Source: RYN-230 sp963770545 (GTDB lineage: Bacteria; Actinomycetota; Actinomycetes; Streptosporangiales; Streptosporangiaceae). From it: DNA of 64,000 bases. The stretch covers positions 1-64,000 of the forward strand of contig CAVYQF010000032.1 in the NCBI GenBank assembly GCA_963770545.1, given 5' to 3'. Of this stretch, positions 40,492 to 49,978 are shown in pieces (the stretch's first letter is position 1; each line of letters starts with the position of its first letter). The notes beneath the pieces were generated by a model. It worked only from the letters and a program-made list of their open reading frames with translations. It was not told the origin of the DNA and ran no database searches. A program made the translations under genes and the position numbers.

Positions 40492-43375
40492 TTAGGGAGA
40501 GGTGTCCGGCCGGATGGCGGCGCACCAGGCGGCGATCTCCGCGCGGCGTCCCGCACCCAGTTTCGTGAGGATGTGCGTGACGTGCGCCGAAATCGTCTTG
40601 GGCGAGACCACCAGCCGCTCGGCGATCTGCCGGTTGGTGAGCCCGGCCGCCACCAGCTGGGCGACCTCGTATTCGCGCTCGCTCAGCGGGTGCCAGGGGT
40701 CTACGTCCCGGCCGGGACCAAACGACCGGGTGAGCCGCTGCACGTCATCGACAAGTGCGGCCGCCCCGGCCGCCGTCGCGAGCGCGCGGGTCTCGTCCAG
40801 AAGCAGGGCCGCCTCGCCACGGCGCCGGGCTTTAGCGGCGATCACGGCCAGGTCCCGCACCGCCCAGGTACCCTCCCAGAACCGGCGCCGGGCCCGCCAG
40901 GCATCCCTGGCCGACCGCACCGCCTGGTGCGCCGCGGAAATATCGCCGCGGGCGAGCAAGATGAGTCCCTGGCCGTGGCCGATCGCGGGCAGCGTGCCGG
41001 GGATAGCTCGGGCTGTGAGCACCGCGCCGACCCGGGCCGCCCAGTCCTGCGCGGCGTCAACGTCGCCGCGGGCCAGGTACGCACGCCCCCCGTGATCAGG
41101 TAGGGGAACAGGCAGGCGGCGTCCATGACCTCGGCTGACGCGTGATATCCGCGCTCGCACCTGATGAGCGCCGTGTCGTAGTCGCCGCGGCACCGCGCGA
41201 CCTCGGCCAGGCCCCACAGCGGAGGCGACAGCCGCTGCAACTCGGCCATCCGTTCCCCGGCGGTGAGCGCCTCCGCCAGGAGGCGGCCGGCGGCGTCCCA
41301 GTCACCGCGGCCCATCGCGAGGTAGCCCAGCACGTATTGCGCGGTGATCGCGGTGGTGATGCCGCCGCGCCCGTCCGCCAGGGCGCCCTCCGCGGTCCGC
41401 GCCGCCGCATCCCACTGGCCAGTCGCCCACTGCACGTGCGCCAGGTGCGAGGCCATGTAATGCCGGTGATTCCAGAGCTCCGCGTTCTCCGCGTAACGGA
41501 CGCCCTCGGTGAGCCAGCGCTCGGCGCGCTCGTATTCCGTCAGTTCCGACGCCGACGATCCGACCATGCGGTATCCGCGGGCCGCCTCCGCTTCCTGGCA
41601 CGTCCGGCCGGCCTCTGCGATCGCCTCCTCGAGCAACTGCCAGCCTTCATCCATCCGGCCGGCGAAGAGCAGCACCGACCCGAGCGTGGTAGCGGCGTTG
41701 AGAGCAGCCTCGTCATCCCCGATCCGCTGGCTCTCCGCCCGGCCGCGTTCCCCATGGACGATGGCCTCGTCGAGGCGGTCGTCCACCAGGTAGGCCGCCG
41801 CCATCGCGGAATGCAGCCGGGCCCGCTCACGATCCGCCCCGGCCACCGCGTCCACGCTGCCCAGCGCCCGCTGCAGGATGTCGACCCGGGTCTCGAGATC
41901 AGCACCGAGCAGGTGCGCGACCGCGACCATGCGGGGGACCAGCGCCGCAGCGCCGCGCACCTCACTGGCCGCCGAGATCAGCTCATGAGCGGCCTGGTAC
42001 GCCTCCGCGGCCGCCAGGTTGTCGTCGGTCGCCGCGGCCTCGTCGCCGAGCGCCGCGAGCACCCCGGCCTGATCCAGGGGCGGAAGCTCGGCAGGCAGGT
42101 TGCGGACGGCCCGGCGGCACAATTCCAGAGCCTCGCCATGGGCCGATACCGCACTGGCCTCGCGAGCGGCGGCGACGGCGTACTCGTAAGCCGGGCCGGA
42201 ACATCCCGCCTCCTCGAAGTGGGCGAGATGAACGCCCCCCGATAGCCGCGGTCCGCGGCGGCGGCGGCCACCCGCTCGTGCAGGCGGCGCCGGAAGGGCA
42301 GGCCGGTGTCGGCGTACAGGGTGTCGCGGATCAGGGCGTGCCGGAAATCGAAGGTGACCGCATCAGCCCCAGGCAGGACGAAGTACGCCTCCTGCAGTTC
42401 ACGCAGGGCGCCGGCCACCTCATCCGGGCTGGCCCCGGTCACGGTGGTGAGCAGGTCGAAGTCGAAGGAGCGCCCGATGACGGCGGCCGCTGAGGCCACG
42501 TTGCGGGTGGGCGTGGAGAGGTGGCGGGCCCGGCTCAGCACGGCGTCGCTCAGCGTGTCCGGCACCGCCGCCGCTGCTACCGCCGCACCAGGCCGCGAGG
42601 TAAGGCTCCGCTCGTCGATGGCGGCCAGGAATTCCTCGACATGCAGCGGGATGCCGTCGGTGCGCGCCTGGATCGCCGCCACGAGCTGAGCCGGGACCGG
42701 CAGGCCGAGCGTGGCGCTGGTCATCGTCGCGGTCTGGTCCAGGCCCAGGCGGGGCAGCCGGACCTCCTCGGCCAGCCGCTGGGCCAGCAACCGGGCCCGC
42801 AGGTCACGCAGCGGCAGGCTGGGATAGAGCTCGTCGCTGCGGTACGCGCCCGCGATCAGCAGGGGCCGGTTCGCGATCCGGCCGGCCACATGGCCAAGCA
42901 CGTCGAGGCTGAGTTCGTCGGCCCAGTGCAGGTCCTCCAGGATGATCAGCACCGGGATGCCGGGATCAGCGGTGACGAGCAGGTCGGCCAGGTCCTGGAC
43001 CAGCAGGCGGCGCCGGTGGTGGGCGTCACCAGCGTCGGCCGGGATGGCCCGGACCCGTGATGTGATGCTCCGCCCCAGATCGCCCAGGACCGGATCGGGG
43101 GCAGAGACCAGATCGCTGGCCAGGTCGAGGAGCAGGCCGCCGAGCGACTGCACGTCACCGGGGAAGGCCGCGGCCCGGGCGACGCCGAAGCTGCTGGCCT
43201 GGGCGCGCCGGGTGAGGGAGCCGAGCAGCCGGGTCTTACCGATGCCCGCCTCGCCGGCCACGAACAGCACGCGGCCAGCGTCCGCCGCAGCGTCGGCCAG
43301 ACGCCGCTCCATGAGGGTGAGGAAGGCGTCCCGGCCGACCAGAACGGGTGACTGGATGACCCCTCGAACCGGCAC
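40492..43375 (-). pseudogene. LAL-type AAA-ATPase/LuxR regulator broken by two frameshifts in G6 runs
   Basis: Three consecutive frames make one roughly 960-residue regulator. The first has Walker A GEAGIGKTR and Walker B VLIILEDLHWAD. The second is a TPR-like helical region (GEALELCRRAVRNLPAEL and following). The third is a C-terminal LuxR HTH (HPLSEREYEVAQLVAAGLTNRQIAERL). The breaks are at GGGGGGCGT sequences (plus-strand C6 runs near 42235 and 41087). In each case adding one G restores the frame. The rest is undamaged, so this may be recent mutation, phase variation or a sequencing error. The GTG at 43375 is used, with GGGAGG upstream. Confidence 0.85.
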
Positions 43376-43502
43376 CGCGCCCACCTCCCCCCTGAGAAGT
43401 AAGTACCTGCTCGCTACCGATTAGGGCAACTGCCCGATGTTTCGCGACGCGCGCAGGCCGAGGCTGAAGTCATGCCGATCGCTGACGGGTGAGGAGCCTG
43501 AC

Positions 43503-43973
43503 GTGGCGAAGTTCATGGATATCCATAACGGATTTATCGGCGTGACCAAGCTTCAGCTCGGCGAGGCGGTGGGGCGCGATCTGGCGCTGGAGGCCGCTGA
43601 GGGGGTGCATTTCGAGCACGTGTGGCTCGATGCCGAGTCAGGCACGGTGTTCTGCCTGTCGTCCGGGCCGTCCAAAGCGGCGGTACGCCGGGTCCATGAC
43701 CAGGCCGGACACCCGGCACAGGAAATCTACGAGCTTTCGGTCGAGGTCGAAGAACTGCCCCCGGTGGCCCGGCCGGACCGTAACGGGGTGGCCGTGAGCA
43801 GGCCAGAAACGAGGGAGCAACACCATGATGATCAATCACCAGATCCAGGCCGCCCTGTCCAGGGACCGGCAAGCCACCCTGCGGGCCGAGGCGGCAGCCG
43901 TCCGCCGGGCCAGGCAGGCCCGGCCGCGCCGGGCCGCATCGGGGCCGGCGGGTTCGCAGGTGGTGCTGCGTGA
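43503..43973 (+). CDS. DUF4242/SCO4226-like nickel-binding protein
   Basis: Residues 1-85 match DUF4242, a small ferredoxin-like fold: FMDIHNGFIGVTKLQLGEAV, HVWLDAESGTVFCLSSGPSKAAVRRVHDQAGH and then EIYELSVEVEE. The conserved His and Cys are the reported metal ligands in SCO4226. The frame continues past the normal end for about 70 low-complexity residues and overlaps the next gene by 149 nt. The original stop was probably lost, or translation really continues. The GTG at 43503 follows GAGGAG. Confidence 0.82.
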   Translation: MAKFMDIHNGFIGVTKLQLGEAVGRDLALEAAEGVHFEHVWLDAESGTVFCLSSGPSKAAVRRVHDQAGHPAQEIYELSVEVEELPPVARPDRNGVAVSRPETREQHHDDQSPDPGRPVQGPASHPAGRGGSRPPGQAGPAAPGRIGAGGFAGGAA

Positions 43974-44493
43974 CGGGTCGCGGGTGCTGATCAGGCAGGT
44001 GCAGAGCGCTGACGCCCCGCTCCTGGCGGACGGGTTCGCCCGGCTGAGCGCCACCTCCCGCTGGATGCGGTTCCTTACCCCCAAGAAGGAACTCTCGCCG
44101 GCCGAGTTGCGCTACCTCACCGACCTTGACCATCGCGACCATGAGGCGCTCGGCGCGCTGGATCACCGTGACGGGCGCGGAGTGGGTGTCGCCCGGTACG
44201 TCCGGCAGGCCGATGACCCATGGGGCGCCGATCTCGCCGTCACGATTGTCAACGAGTGGCAAGGCCGCGGCCTGGGCACCGAATTGCTGGCCCGGCTGTC
44301 AGACCGGGCCCGGGAGAAGAACATCCGGCGCTTCACCGCGCTGGTCGCGGCCGAGAACGTGGCGGTCGCCGGGCTGCTGCGCAACGCGTGCGCCAGGCTG
44401 GTCGGCCGCGCCTCCAACACCCTGGAGTACGAGATCAGCCTGGTACCGGCGGCCGGGCAGCCCGGTGTCCCGGGCGCCGCGCTTCCGAGATGA
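43825..44493 (+). CDS. GNAT-family N-acetyltransferase
   Basis: This 222-residue protein has an Arg/Ala-rich N-terminal helix (residues 1-40) that precedes a GNAT fold. Motif A binds acetyl-CoA (LAVTIVNEWQGRGLGTELLARL with the Q/R-x-x-G-x-G/A loop). Motif B contains AENVAVAGLLRNAC. It acetylates an amine on an unknown substrate. It overlaps the DUF4242 tail upstream and, by ATGA, a small downstream gene. The three genes form a tightly packed unit. Confidence 0.9.
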   Translation: MMINHQIQAALSRDRQATLRAEAAAVRRARQARPRRAASGPAGSQVVLRDGSRVLIRQVQSADAPLLADGFARLSATSRWMRFLTPKKELSPAELRYLTDLDHRDHEALGALDHRDGRGVGVARYVRQADDPWGADLAVTIVNEWQGRGLGTELLARLSDRAREKNIRRFTALVAAENVAVAGLLRNACARLVGRASNTLEYEISLVPAAGQPGVPGAALPR

Positions 44494-44806
44494 GCGGGGC
44501 CACGCGGGGCGGCCCGGGCCACGCCACCCAGGTGCGGGATCCGATTGCGTGCCTGGACGTGCTCGCGGCGCACCTGCGCACCCGTGGCTGGACGGCCTAC
44601 CTCGCCACGCCACCGGGGAGGCTCGCGTCCCTGGCCGCGGCGGACCCGCACGACCGCGCCGGGAGCAGCGACATCATCGCCGCGCCCGGCGGCGCTCGTG
44701 GTGACCTGTGGTACTGGTTCAGCTGGGGGAGAGGATCGCGTCCGCCGATGCACCCGCCGCCGCGGCGGATGCGATCATCAGGGACCGGGCGGCGCGGGAC
44801 GGCTAG
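44490..44806 (+). pseudogene. small hypothetical protein with a G-run frameshift
   Basis: ATG 44490 overlaps the GNAT stop (ATGA). The protein reads CLDVLAAHLRTRGWTAYLATPPGRLASLAAADPH, then GDLWYWFSWG. With one extra G in the G5 run at 44725-44729 it continues ERIASADAPAAAADAIIRD and stops at 44804. Without it the frame runs into Arg/Pro-rich sequence. The intact form of about 105 residues resembles a small actinobacterial protein of unknown function with a Trp-rich centre. Its stop shares CTAG with the PhzF stop on the other strand. Confidence 0.7.
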
Positions 44807-45657
44807 CCGGGCAAGTCCACCACGCCGCGGGCGACCGGGGCAACTGGCCCGCCCACCCACAGGTCACCCTGGCGGTCGGTGGTCACCGTGATCATGCTCG
44901 GCCGGCCAAGGAACCGTCCCTGGTTGATGACGATCGTCTCGCCGCCTGCGGCGAGCCCGTGCGCCGTGAGCCAGGCGGCTGCCGGGCCGGCGGCGCTCCC
45001 GGTGGCGACGTCCTCGACGGCCCCCGCGTTGTCCCAGCTACGCCCCTCGCGCTCGGCGGGGTCGAAAACGTAGACAAACTTCGCTCCCACACTCGCCAGC
45101 CGCTCCTCAAAGTCTCGGGCCGTGATGTGCGCACGGTCCAGGCCGCGAGCTAGCGGGACGATCAGGTACGGCAGTCCGGTGGACACGACGCGCATGGGCA
45201 GGCGGTGCAGATCATCTGGGCTCAGCCCGAGCGCGCCCGCGAAGCGGGCCGCGTCCTGCGCGGCGAGCGGTGGCTCCAGCGCGGGGGAGCCCTGGTTCAT
45301 CTCCGCCTCGTAGTAGCCCCGGATCGGCCGGCTGCGCACGGCGATCTCACGGTTCGCGATCACGAAGACCCATGAGCATGCGGGCTCACCGGCGGCATAG
45401 CGCTCGTGCAGCGCGGCCGCCGCGCCGATGACGGGGTGACCCGCGAACGGCAGCTCCTCCTCGGCGGTGAAGATCCGGGCCGGCACCCGGCCAGCCCGCG
45501 GCTGGAACTCGGCGATAATCAGCTCGAACTGCCGCATCTCCGCGGTGACCGAGATCAGCGCCTGCGCCCCGACCTCCCCGGGGCTGCCGAATAGCACGAT
45601 CAATCCATTGCCGGTAAAGGGCGCCTCCGTAAACACATCTACATGGCGGAACTCCAA
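44803..45657 (-). CDS. PhzF-family isomerase/epimerase-like protein
   Basis: This 284-residue protein has two similar alpha/beta domains. The first contains FRHVDVFTEAPFTGNGLIV, FTAEEELPFAGHPVIGAA (the FAGHPxxG block) and the catalytic-region Glu in MRQFELIIAEF. The second contains ARDFEERLASVGAKFVYVFDP and EDVATGSAAGPAAAWLT. PhzF relatives isomerise small acids, and the substrate is unknown. The start is TTG at 45657, since no ATG is suitably placed before the first strand. Confidence 0.9.
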   Translation of the reverse strand: MEFRHVDVFTEAPFTGNGLIVLFGSPGEVGAQALISVTAEMRQFELIIAEFQPRAGRVPARIFTAEEELPFAGHPVIGAAAALHERYAAGEPACSWVFVIANREIAVRSRPIRGYYEAEMNQGSPALEPPLAAQDAARFAGALGLSPDDLHRLPMRVVSTGLPYLIVPLARGLDRAHITARDFEERLASVGAKFVYVFDPAEREGRSWDNAGAVEDVATGSAAGPAAAWLTAHGLAAGGETIVINQGRFLGRPSMITVTTDRQGDLWVGGPVAPVARGVVDLPG

Positions 45658-45786
45658 TGCCGGGCTCCCGGTGGCGTTAGGGAAAAGAATTCGGCTTATT
45701 GCGGGCCATGCTAACCGGCGAGGGAGTGCAGCGCTGCCGGTGTAACGCGGGCCAATTCGCCGGGGCGGGCGGCCCGGACCGCGCCT

Positions 45787-46548
45787 TCACCAGACGAACT
45801 GCTGCCCGCCGTCGATGTCGTACGTCGCGCCGGTGAGGGCCGTGTTGATCATGATGTGGACGGCGAGCGCAGCGACGTCGGCGGGACCGACGACGCGGCC
45901 GATCGGGAGCGTCGCCCGCAGCTCGCTGCGGCGCGCCTCGAGCTGGTCTCCGAGCAGTGCCGCCGACAACGGGGTGTCGACGAAGCCGGCGGCGATCAGG
46001 TTGACCCGGACCGGCGCCAGTTCGAGCGCGAGGGCCGCCGTGAACGGGGGCAGCGCGGCGGTGGCGGCCGGGAAGATCCCGGCGCCGCGGCCGATGCGCC
46101 GGCCGCCGGTGCCGCCCATGAGCAGCAGTGTGCCCCCCGGCCTCATCATGGGGGCGGCGTTGCGCGCGACCTCGAGGGCCTGCACTATGTGGCCGCTGAG
46201 CTCCTGGCGCACCTGGGCTGAGTCCATCTCGAGCAGGGGCGCGTAGTGCGGGCCGCCTGCCGTGATCAGCACGTGGTCGATCGGGGCCGGGAGGTCCTGG
46301 AAGAACCGCTTCACCGAGGCCGCGTCGGTGGCGTCGAAGGCCGCTGTGCTGCGCGCCCCGACGTCCTCCGCCGCTTGCTTGAGCCGGTCGGGATTCCGTC
46401 CGGTAAGGACGACCTCGGCCCCCTCAGTCCGGGCGCGGCGGGCGGTCTCGAGCCCGATGCCGGCGCTGCCGCCGATCAGGACGACGGTCTGCCCGGCCAG
46501 TTCCGGTTCACGCTGCGCCGGGCCGGGGGAAGTGGTCGCGCTGGTCAT
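45787..46548 (-). CDS. short-chain dehydrogenase/reductase
   Basis: This 253-residue classical SDR has VLIGGSAGIGLETARRARTEG (cofactor loop), VVLTGRNPDRL (Arg after strand 2 suggests NADP preference), and VLITAGGPHYAP at the NAG position. A Ser/Thr-rich region follows, and a C-terminal YDIDGGQQFVW. The usual Tyr-x-x-x-Lys is not clear in LLLMGGTGGRRIGRGAGIFPAATAALPPF, so catalytic activity is uncertain. GGAGGGACC precedes the ATG. Confidence 0.85.
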   Translation of the reverse strand: MTSATTSPGPAQREPELAGQTVVLIGGSAGIGLETARRARTEGAEVVLTGRNPDRLKQAAEDVGARSTAAFDATDAASVKRFFQDLPAPIDHVLITAGGPHYAPLLEMDSAQVRQELSGHIVQALEVARNAAPMMRPGGTLLLMGGTGGRRIGRGAGIFPAATAALPPFTAALALELAPVRVNLIAAGFVDTPLSAALLGDQLEARRSELRATLPIGRVVGPADVAALAVHIMINTALTGATYDIDGGQQFVW

Positions 46549-46621
46549 GGTCCCTCCGAGGGGTGATACGGCGCCCGGTCACCGGGCGGACGACGGCGCT
46601 GGGCCCGAAGTCCCGCACTGC

Positions 46622-48010
46622 TCATCCCCGCAGGGGCGCCATCTGCGGGTCCATCGGGCTGGCTGGCCGCGGCTGACCGGCGATCCGCATCCGGAGCGAC
46701 TTCACGGCCGCGTCGTAGATACCCGAGAAGCTCGGGAAGGGCTGGATCGTGTCGCTCAGCACCTCGAGCGGGACGCGGGCGCGGATGGCCAGCGTGGCCT
46801 GCTGCAGCCACTCACCGGCTTCGGGCCCGAGGGCATAGGCGCCGGTCAGCCGCTCGCCGTCGCTGAGCAGGGTCAGGAACCCGTTGGACTGGGCGTAGGC
46901 GTGGGTGTAGGTGGCGGTCTTCGGCACCTCTGACACGGGCGCGGTGGCGCTGTACTGCGCTTCGGTCGCGCCTACCGCCGCGGCCTGCGGGTCGGTGTAG
47001 GTGACGCGCGGAACGGCGTCGTAGTTGGCCGGGCGCCCATCGCCGCGGATGTTCTCCGCGACCACGTCGCCCTCGTACTCGCCGACGTGGGTCAGCGGCC
47101 AGATGCCATTGACGTCGCCGATCGCCCAGAGGCGCTCGCCCGCGCGCAGGTGCTCGTCAACACCGATCCCGTGCGGATTGGCCTCGACGCCGACCGTCTC
47201 GAGGCCGATCCCCTCGACCCGTGGTCGGCGGCCGGTCGCCACGAGCAGCCGATCGCCCCGCAGCTCCGGACCGCCGTCGAAGGCCAGGACGTACTCCTCC
47301 CCGTCCCGTCGCGCGGCGGTGGCGTGCTGGCCGAGCACCAGCTCGATTCCGTCCCGGCGCAGCGCCTCGCTGAGCGCCTGGCCCAGCGGCGCAGGCTCGC
47401 GGGGAAGTACCCGGTCGGCGCCTTCGACGATGACCGCCTCGCCGCCGAGACGCCGCACGACCTGGGCCAGCTCGACCCCCGCCGCCCCACCGCCCAGCAC
47501 CAGCAGGCGGCGCGGGACAGCCTTCATGCTCGTCGCCTCGCGGGTGCCCCAGACGCCTTCGAGCTCACGCAGTCCCGGGATCGGCGGCACGAACGGAGCT
47601 GCGCCGGTCGCCACCACAATGTGCTCCGCGGTATGGCGGACACCGTCGACGTCGACCACGCCGGTACCGGCCAGCTTGCCCGTGCCCCGCAGCAGGTCGA
47701 TGCCCCGGTCGGCCAGCCAGCGCTGCTGGCCGGCGTCGGACCAGTTCGAGACCATGTAGTCCCGCCAGGCCAGCGCGGCCGCCACGTCAACCTGCGCGGT
47801 GGCTGCCGCGTCGCGCGCGCCCGCCACCGCCTCGCCCGGGCGCAGCAGCGACTTCGACGGGATACAAGCCCAGTAGGAGCACTCACCGCCGACCAGTTCC
47901 CGCTCCACGACGGCGACGTGCAGCCCGCGCAGAGCCAGCGCCGCGGCGCAGTGCTCGCCAGGCGCCCCGCCGCCAAGAACGATCACGTCATAGTCACTGC
48001 TCGAGCTCAT
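46622..48010 (-). CDS. pyridine nucleotide-disulfide oxidoreductase (Lpd/mercuric reductase-like)
   Basis: This 462-residue class I flavoprotein has the FAD loop VIVLGGGAPGEHCAAALA. The redox disulfide in GGECSYWACIPSKSLL (Cys-x4-Cys) is intact. The NAD loop is LLVLGGGAAGVELAQVV, with GDVNGIWPLTHVGEYEG for the second FAD contact. The dimer interface lacks the usual His-Glu pair (QPFPSFSGIY instead), so it may not be dihydrolipoamide dehydrogenase; a quinone, NADP or glutathione-like role is possible. The ATG at 48010 is chosen from the FAD loop. Confidence 0.92.
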   Translation of the reverse strand: MSSSSDYDVIVLGGGAPGEHCAAALALRGLHVAVVERELVGGECSYWACIPSKSLLRPGEAVAGARDAAATAQVDVAAALAWRDYMVSNWSDAGQQRWLADRGIDLLRGTGKLAGTGVVDVDGVRHTAEHIVVATGAAPFVPPIPGLRELEGVWGTREATSMKAVPRRLLVLGGGAAGVELAQVVRRLGGEAVIVEGADRVLPREPAPLGQALSEALRRDGIELVLGQHATAARRDGEEYVLAFDGGPELRGDRLLVATGRRPRVEGIGLETVGVEANPHGIGVDEHLRAGERLWAIGDVNGIWPLTHVGEYEGDVVAENIRGDGRPANYDAVPRVTYTDPQAAAVGATEAQYSATAPVSEVPKTATYTHAYAQSNGFLTLLSDGERLTGAYALGPEAGEWLQQATLAIRARVPLEVLSDTIQPFPSFSGIYDAAVKSLRMRIAGQPRPASPMDPQMAPLRG

Positions 48011-48107
48011 CGCCAACCTCCGTCGGTTGCTGGTGACATCACGGCCCCCGGGCCGCCGCGCGGTATCCGTCCAGGCCCAGTCTGCACTCAGGGAGGCGCA
48101 CTCACCG

Positions 48108-48740
48108 TTAGACGACGATGTGCTTGACCTTCGCCATGTACTGCCCGGCGGCCGCGGAAGCCGCCTCCGGGGTGCTCCCGTCCTGGCGGGCGTCCATGTA
48201 CGCCGCATACCAGTCCCACCAGTTATGCGGTGGGGCCACCGCCTCGAACGAGCCGTGATGCTCAGACGTCTCATGCAGCAGGTCGGCCAGGGCCGCAATG
48301 TCGGTCGGCCACACCCGTCCTGGGAGCCGCTCCGTGATCTCCTGAAGGAGCCAGCTGTTCCCGTCAGGATCGGCGAACGTGGCAAAGCTCTTGTACGAAC
48401 CGTGCTCCGGGTCGGGACCGGGCACGCGCCTGGCGGGGTTCTGCCCGGCGCCGTGGAAGACCTCGCTGACCTCCGCGCCGTGGCTGGTCAGCTCGCCCCG
48501 GGCGGCCTCGATATCCTGGACGGCCAGCAGCAGGTTCTGCGCTGAGCCGGGCGCCGCCGTCGTCATCCCGATGCCGAACTGGATCGACGTGGGTGAGTTC
48601 GGCGGAGTGAACTGCACCACCCTGTAGTCGGGGGCGATGGGGAAGTCAGCGTCCAGGCGCCACCCCAGAGCCTCGTAGAACGCCTTCGCGCGATCGACAT
48701 CCGTGACCGGCAGCACTACGGCCTCGAGCTTGATATCCAC
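48108..48740 (-). CDS. VOC family protein with C-terminal extension
   Basis: This 210-residue protein has a VOC pair (IKLEAVVLPVTDVDRAKAFYEALGWRL, then SFATFADPDGNSWLLQEI) in residues 1-135. A 75-residue helical tail contains Trp-rich NWWDWYAAYMDARQDG. A C-terminal YAAYMxARQ block is typical of a dehydrogenase-accessory-like subgroup of actinobacterial VOC proteins. The GTG at 48740 is used: an AAGGGAGGAG site precedes it, and the upstream frame to 48848 is Arg-rich. Confidence 0.88.
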   Translation of the reverse strand: MDIKLEAVVLPVTDVDRAKAFYEALGWRLDADFPIAPDYRVVQFTPPNSPTSIQFGIGMTTAAPGSAQNLLLAVQDIEAARGELTSHGAEVSEVFHGAGQNPARRVPGPDPEHGSYKSFATFADPDGNSWLLQEITERLPGRVWPTDIAALADLLHETSEHHGSFEAVAPPHNWWDWYAAYMDARQDGSTPEAASAAAGQYMAKVKHIVV

Positions 48741-48927
48741 AGTGTCGGCTCCTCCCTTGCGTAGCCGGTGCCTGGGGCGGCACCCCGGCCCGGCCCCGCG
48801 CAGGCGGCCGCCCGCCCGTCTCGCCGACTCTGCCCGGCCCGCGAACATGATTCCCGGTCCTGGCGAGCGGATAACCAGTGATTGCGGGTGAATCGCGTGG
48901 GTTCAGCGTGACTGGGAGACGGGGGAG

Positions 48928-48992
48928 CCCACAGCTGTGGGTTGGTCATGAGTCTGGCCCGGGTCCGGCCGGACCCGGGCCAGACTCATGAC
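48928..48992 (-). terminator. two palindromes downstream of the HtrA-like gene
   Basis: The main element is a perfect 48-bp palindrome (48945-48992, two 24-bp arms with no loop) containing GGCCCGGGTCCGG at its centre. Beyond it on the same strand lies a 14-bp palindrome CCCACAGCTGTGGG (48928-48941). They lie directly past the stop of the minus-strand protease gene and probably act as a terminator or transcript-end stabiliser. The length and perfection are unusual for a simple terminator. Confidence 0.75.
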
Positions 48993-49010
48993 TCCCGTGA
49001 CAGCCTGCGG

Positions 49011-49898
49011 TCAGCTCTCGCCGAAGGTGACCTGGATGGTCCGCTCGTCGGCGCCGCGCAGGATGTGGAGCTCGAGAGCGCCGCCGCGGGCCGCCTCGAG
49101 CGCGCCGAACAGATCGTCCACGCTGCGGACCGGCCCGGTCCCGGTCGCCACGATCAGGTCGCCCTGGGCGAGACCGGCCCGGGCCGCCGGGCTGCCTTCC
49201 GTCACGTCCCGGATGAGCAGGCCCTCGGCCTCAGGGAGGCCCACGGCGCGCCTGAGCCGCTTCGCCACATGCCCGGGAGCGATCGCGATACCGAGCTGCG
49301 GCTGGGCCGCGGATTCCCCGCGGGCCAATGCCTCAGCCCGGCTGCGGAGCGTCTCGTCGGCGGGAATGGCCAGGTAGAAGCCGTCGCCGAGGCGGTGCGT
49401 GTTGATCCCGAGCAGCTGGCCCCCGGCATCCAGCACCGGGCCGCCCGAGGAGCCGGGCAGCAGTGCGGCGGTGTGCTCGACGCTGCCGGTGATCCGGCGG
49501 CCGCGCGGCCCGCGGAAGCTCCGCTCGACGCCGGACACGAAGCCGAACGTCACGCGCAGTCCCCGCCCGCCCGGGTTAGCCAGGCCGAAGACCGGCGTTC
49601 CGATGCTGGCTGCGCCCGCCGCCCAGGGGAGCGCCGGGGTCGCGGCGGTGCCGACGGCGATGACGGCCAGATCCCCGTCGATGTCGCGTCCCGCCACGCT
49701 GCCTTCGGCCGTGCGCCCGTCGGCGAACGTCACCACCACCTGATCGCCCCGCACATTGTGCGCGTTCGTCAGCACCTGGCCTTCGGCGAGCACGATGCCC
49801 GAGCCGATGCCCCAGCGCTGCCCGATGCCGACCACCGAGGGACCGGCCGTCTCGGCCAGCTGCTTGATGCCGGCTTGTATTTCGTCGAGGACTGTCAT
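49011..49898 (-). CDS. HtrA/DegP-like serine protease, trypsin plus PDZ, no signal peptide
   Basis: This 295-residue protein has a catalytic triad that can be read directly: His47 (TNAHNV), Asp76 (DIDGDLAV) and Ser151 (PGSSGGPV). A PDZ domain fills about residues 195-295 (GLLIRDVTEGSPAARAGLAQGD). There is no signal or membrane anchor, unlike most HtrA proteins, so it acts in the cytosol. The gene is divergent from an HxlR-type regulator across a 28-bp perfect palindrome and ends in large palindromes. Confidence 0.9.
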   Translation of the reverse strand: MTVLDEIQAGIKQLAETAGPSVVGIGQRWGIGSGIVLAEGQVLTNAHNVRGDQVVVTFADGRTAEGSVAGRDIDGDLAVIAVGTAATPALPWAAGAASIGTPVFGLANPGGRGLRVTFGFVSGVERSFRGPRGRRITGSVEHTAALLPGSSGGPVLDAGGQLLGINTHRLGDGFYLAIPADETLRSRAEALARGESAAQPQLGIAIAPGHVAKRLRRAVGLPEAEGLLIRDVTEGSPAARAGLAQGDLIVATGTGPVRSVDDLFGALEAARGGALELHILRGADERTIQVTFGES

Positions 49899-49913
49899 CA
49901 GTGTCCCGCCTCC

Positions 49914-49941
49914 TAAGTAGTAACTTGCAAGTTACTACTTA
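49914..49941. promoter_or_regulatory. 28-bp perfect palindrome, operator between protease and HxlR genes
   Basis: The palindrome begins TAAGTAGTAACTTG and its second half is the exact reverse complement, with no loop. It sits 16 nt upstream of the protease ATG (minus) and 38 nt upstream of the HxlR ATG (plus). Divergent HxlR regulators normally repress themselves and the neighbour from such a site; overlap with the protease start region suggests strong repression there. Confidence 0.85.
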
Positions 49942-49978
49942 CTTGGAGTGTGTCAAGACTGACGGCTACGATCGGGGG

